64,000 nt of DNA from Dyadobacter arcticus (lineage in GTDB: Bacteria > Bacteroidota > Bacteroidia > Cytophagales > Spirosomataceae), in NCBI RefSeq assembly GCF_011762185.1, contig NZ_JAASQJ010000002.1, forward strand, positions 62,001 through 126,000, given 5' to 3'. The number at the start of each line of letters is the position of its first letter. Position 1 is the first letter of the stretch. Positions 61,575-64,000 of this stretch are shown here, piece by piece. Position numbers and translations under genes: made by a program. The notes beneath the pieces are model-generated. The model saw only the letters and a program-made list of their open reading frames with translations, was not told where the DNA came from and did no database searches.

Positions 61575-62141
61575 ATGAAAAGAATTAGCTTCATTTCCAG
61601 TCTCGCCGTGTTGGCTTCTCTACCGTTGATGGCTTTTGCAAAAGGTAAGAATGCTGTAAAGGATATTATTAAGGTATTTAAAACAAAGGCCGGAGAAGGT
61701 AGGAAACATGGGCACATTCAATTAAAAGGTGTCAATTCCAACGTGTTGGACGTCAAAATTTCGGGCAGTGATACCAATGGTGGTTTGGCCATTTTTGAAC
61801 AGACGTCATTGAGCCAGGGACGGGGCACGCCGCTGCACGTCCATCCTAGTCAAGATGAGATATTTTATGTCATTGAAGGTTCGTATCAATTCTTGGTCGG
61901 CGGGGAGAAATTTAGTCTGACAACCGGCGAAAGCATTTTCCTTCCCCGCACAGTTCCACACGCCTGGACGCAAGCATCTCCAAAAGGCAAAATGCTGGTT
62001 ACCATGCAACCTGCGGGCAAACTGGAAGATTTCTTCATCACCATGGCCGCGCTGGATCACGAACCAACTCCCGCGGAAGTCGCTAAGATTTTTGAAGCGA
62101 ACGAAATGAAGGTGGTCGGCCCACCTTTAAAGCTGGAATAG
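61575..62141 (+). CDS. Secreted cupin-domain protein
   Basis: 188 residues from the ATG at 61575 with a signal-like N-terminus (ISFISSLAVLASLPLMAFAKG). The cupin motif 1 reads GTPLHVHPSQDEIFYVIEG (His, His, Glu metal ligands) and motif 2 FLPRTVPHAWTQASP. It probably binds a metal and a small substrate as a dioxygenase or isomerase. The 37-nt gap to the upstream gene gives weak operon evidence. Confidence 0.85.
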   Translation: MKRISFISSLAVLASLPLMAFAKGKNAVKDIIKVFKTKAGEGRKHGHIQLKGVNSNVLDVKISGSDTNGGLAIFEQTSLSQGRGTPLHVHPSQDEIFYVIEGSYQFLVGGEKFSLTTGESIFLPRTVPHAWTQASPKGKMLVTMQPAGKLEDFFITMAALDHEPTPAEVAKIFEANEMKVVGPPLKLE

Positions 62142-62146
62142 ATGCG

Positions 62147-62815
62147 TTATAACAGCGGATTCATTTCCTTCCACTCATAAATTTTCACTTTTTCAGACGC
62201 TCGTTTCGCCGCCTGGATCATTGCTTTTGCAACATCCTTCCCCTCAATACCTCTATACTTTTGCATTGGGCCGACAAAAAGTGGATTGAGTAGCGAGAAA
62301 ACGTTGATAAGGAATTTTTCCAATGACCGGCTCTCTTTCCGGTTTCCCATGAGCATCGATGGACGGAAAATGTAGGTATGTTCCAGGTTCAGGGCAATAA
62401 TGTCACGCTCGGTTTCACCTTTTGTCCTGATATAGAAAACATTGGAGCCCGTTTTCGATCCCACTGCGGTAACAATCAGGACAGATTTTGCGCCGTTTTC
62501 TTTGGCGATTTTGGTTGCCAGAACCGGATAGTCATGATCCACCTGGTAATATTCTGCCTGGTCGGGCGTATTCTGCTTTGTCGTTCCGAGCGCGATATAA
62601 ATTTCATCAGCAACCATCTGGTCTTTCAAATCGGGCAATGTTTGATAGTTGCCGATCAGAATTTTGAGTTTGGGATGAGAAACATTCAAGCTTTTCCGGA
62701 CCACCACAGTGATCTGTCCGTAGTCCGGATCCCTTAACAGTTCATCCATAAGATACGACCCAATGAATCCGCTGGCTCCAAAAATGATCGCGCTTTTGCC
62801 ACTAATTCCCTCCAT
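62147..62815 (-). CDS. NAD(P)-binding Rossmann-fold protein (epimerase/short-chain-like)
   Basis: 222 residues. GKSAIIFGASGFIGSYLMDELLRD is a classic GxxGxxG dinucleotide-binding start. Further in, ALGTTKQNT, SVLIVTAVGSKTGS and YIFRPSMLMGNRKE fit atypical SDR proteins of the NmrA/HTATIP2 type. It overlaps the upstream small gene by 14 nt, so the two are co-translated. Confidence 0.88.
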   Translation of the reverse strand: MEGISGKSAIIFGASGFIGSYLMDELLRDPDYGQITVVVRKSLNVSHPKLKILIGNYQTLPDLKDQMVADEIYIALGTTKQNTPDQAEYYQVDHDYPVLATKIAKENGAKSVLIVTAVGSKTGSNVFYIRTKGETERDIIALNLEHTYIFRPSMLMGNRKESRSLEKFLINVFSLLNPLFVGPMQKYRGIEGKDVAKAMIQAAKRASEKVKIYEWKEMNPLL

Positions 62816-63020
62816 TTTTCTCCAATTGCGTTAGGATCTGACTTAGTTTGTCGATAGCCAGCGACAAATGTGGCCGGCCGCTTGGTGTGGTTCCGTTTGC
62901 CTCGTGAATGGCCTGAAGAATCAGGTTTTGCTGGGCAAGTTGTAAGCATTCAAACTTGGTTAGCTCAGGATATTTCTCCTGAAATCCTTCTGCGAGTTCG
63001 TCGAGACTGTGAATGATCAT
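62802..63020 (-). CDS. Small hypothetical protein coupled to the Rossmann protein
   Basis: 72 residues from the Met at 63020 (a longer frame reaches 63068). Helical, sequence MIIHSLDELAEGFQEKYPELTKFECLQLAQQ, with no recognised domain. Its end overlaps the start of the Rossmann-fold gene by 14 nt, which supports real translation. Confidence 0.55.
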   Translation of the reverse strand: MIIHSLDELAEGFQEKYPELTKFECLQLAQQNLILQAIHEANGTTPSGRPHLSLAIDKLSQILTQLEKNGGN

Positions 63021-63204
63021 GGGTTGAGATTTAAATGTTAGCAGCAGTTGAAAGCCCTGCTTAACCAAATCTAATCAATTAAAATCCCGTAACCACTTCA
63101 AATGGTCGACTTTTCAGACGGTTCATCTATTATTTTTCGAATTAACCCAAGGTATTTCTTGATTTGCCAAATGCGCTGCCGCAAATCATTCTTAATTTAC
63201 AACT

Positions 63205-63804
63205 ATGAACGAACGCTTCCTGCCACTTTTATCCCTGGCTTTCCTCTCTTGCATGATGATTTCCCGACCGCTTCGAGCTGCGTTGCACTCATTCAATGAT
63301 ACACTAAAAGTGAATTTGGCAACATCCAAAATTGATTGGAAAGGCACCAAAATGTTCGGCGCTGGAAAGCATGAAGGCGAAGTTCCGCTGCTGAATGGCT
63401 ATGTGATCGTCAAAAAAAACACATTAATCGGAGGCCGTTTTACGATTGATATGAAAAATCTGACCGTTACCGATATTCCCAAAACTGACCCAATACCGAT
63501 CAGGAATTTGAATACTCATTTGAAAAGTAAAGACTTCTTCGACGTTCAGACTTTTCCGACGGCCAGCCTGATTTTAGATAAAATCAAACAATCCGGCAAA
63601 GATAGTTTGGATATTTCCGCGCATCTTACGATGAGGGGCGTTACTCAGTCGATTCAATTTAAGGTATCCAAAAACGCTACACGCTATACTGCCCATTTCA
63701 TAATCGACCGTTTCAGATGGAATGTCGGATACACTGGCAGCTGGGCCGACAGGACGTTGGTTGACAAGGATATTGACCTGAAAATCACTATTGCAACCAA
63801 CTAA
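63205..63804 (+). CDS. YceI-family lipid-binding protein
   Basis: 199 residues with an N-terminal hydrophobic signal (LPLLSLAFLSCMMI). The YceI lipocalin-like fold is recognisable: SKIDWKGTKMFGAGKHEGEVPLLNGYV, GGRFTIDMKNLTVTD, HLKSKDFFDVQTFPTASLI, HLTMRGVTQSIQFKV and RFRWNVGYTGSW. It binds isoprenoid-like molecules in the periplasm. It is monocistronic here. Confidence 0.92.
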   Translation: MNERFLPLLSLAFLSCMMISRPLRAALHSFNDTLKVNLATSKIDWKGTKMFGAGKHEGEVPLLNGYVIVKKNTLIGGRFTIDMKNLTVTDIPKTDPIPIRNLNTHLKSKDFFDVQTFPTASLILDKIKQSGKDSLDISAHLTMRGVTQSIQFKVSKNATRYTAHFIIDRFRWNVGYTGSWADRTLVDKDIDLKITIATN

Positions 63805-63809
63805 AAGCT

Positions 63810-64000
63810 TTAAAACATTTTAGCATACCTGATATAATCCGTGCCAGGAGGCGCAATTCCAAGACTACGGATCAGGTAAATGACCTGTCCGCGGTGATAA
63901 GTCGAATGGTTGACCAGATGCGTCAACACATCCGAGACTGTATTCAGAAAAGGCTCACCAGCCATATTTTTGTAATCAAGCTTCTCGTTGAAGTCTTCCT
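63810..64000 (-). CDS. DinB-family protein, C-terminal part (truncated by window edge)
   Basis: The last 63 codons are visible. LTHLVNHSTYHRGQVIYLIRSLGIAPPGTDYIRY is the characteristic DinB/YfiT C-terminal helix with the metal-binding H-x3-HRGQ element. These proteins are four-helix metal-dependent transferases or stress proteins. The N-terminus lies beyond the window. Confidence 0.88.
   Translation of the reverse strand, partial: EDFNEKLDYKNMAGEPFLNTVSDVLTHLVNHSTYHRGQVIYLIRSLGIAPPGTDYIRYAKMF

Noticed and set aside
1..64000. CRISPR array, rRNA genes, insertion sequences or prophage
   Set aside because: No spaced direct repeats of CRISPR type, no rRNA-like sequence and no intact transposase, integrase or phage structural gene was recognised.

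Overview
The window reads as a chromosomal segment of a Bacteroidota bacterium, most likely a Cytophagales/Spirosomaceae member of the Dyadobacter type. The reasons are a SusC/SusD pair, an Oar-like TonB-dependent receptor, a type IX secretion (T9SS) sorting tail, many secreted or lipoprotein enzymes, and promoters of the Bacteroidota form TTTG-N20/21-TAnnTTTG (clear at 46797-46829 and 46854-46885). The genus is an inference. No rRNA, CRISPR array, intact transposase or phage block was seen.

Layout. 1-13.3 kb: a truncated propeller-type sensor, a lipoprotein beta-propeller and dihaem cytochrome pair, a T9SS-secreted GEVED protein, an alcohol dehydrogenase remnant, an antitoxin whose MazF partner is dead, a glycerophosphodiesterase, an Oar-like receptor, and a trypsin-phospholipase D fusion. 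13.5-19 kb: an anchor lipoprotein and a VOC protein, then a patch of accessory DNA. This patch holds a polypyrimidine repeat, XRE regulator copy 1 facing an ApeA-like HEPN gene, an intact Phd/YoeB pair and a broken toxin/XRE pair. 19-24.9 kb: secreted metabolic enzymes (SnoaL-like, DUF1080, imelysin/dihaem peroxidase, PhoX-like, metallophosphoesterase). 25-26.3 kb: a three-gene toxin-antitoxin-chaperone operon with a SecB-like protein. 26.5-34.6 kb: hydrolases and a SusC/SusD transport pair. 34.7-39.3 kb: XRE regulator copy 2 facing a very large STAND ATPase with a Cap4/DUF4297-like nuclease domain. 39.5-46.1 kb: a TetR pair, an astacin, a subtilase and a gluconate permease. 46.5-48.1 kb: tandem divergent tRNA-Phe and tRNA-Cys behind a leader and terminator, divergent from an ArsR/SRPBCC operon. 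48.1-57 kb: a NUDIX-regulated sugar-catabolism locus containing a frameshifted ThuA/PQQ-dehydrogenase/cytochrome gene and a GH106 enzyme. 57-64 kb: a six-hairpin glycosidase, a class B1 metallo-beta-lactamase, a HEPN-like pair, a cupin, a Rossmann protein, YceI and a partial DinB gene.

Two observations stand out. First, the tRNA-Phe/tRNA-Cys pair begins about 10 nt after an intrinsic terminator. That terminator is preceded by a 21-codon reading frame with Phe and Cys codons, and a segment of this frame duplicates one arm of the terminator. This is the arrangement expected of ribosome-mediated attenuation controlling tRNA genes. Second, two near-identical XRE regulator cassettes, with conserved promoters and tails but divergent middles, each sit convergently beside an unrelated defence-type effector gene. 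All functional statements rest on reading the sequence; no database search was possible.
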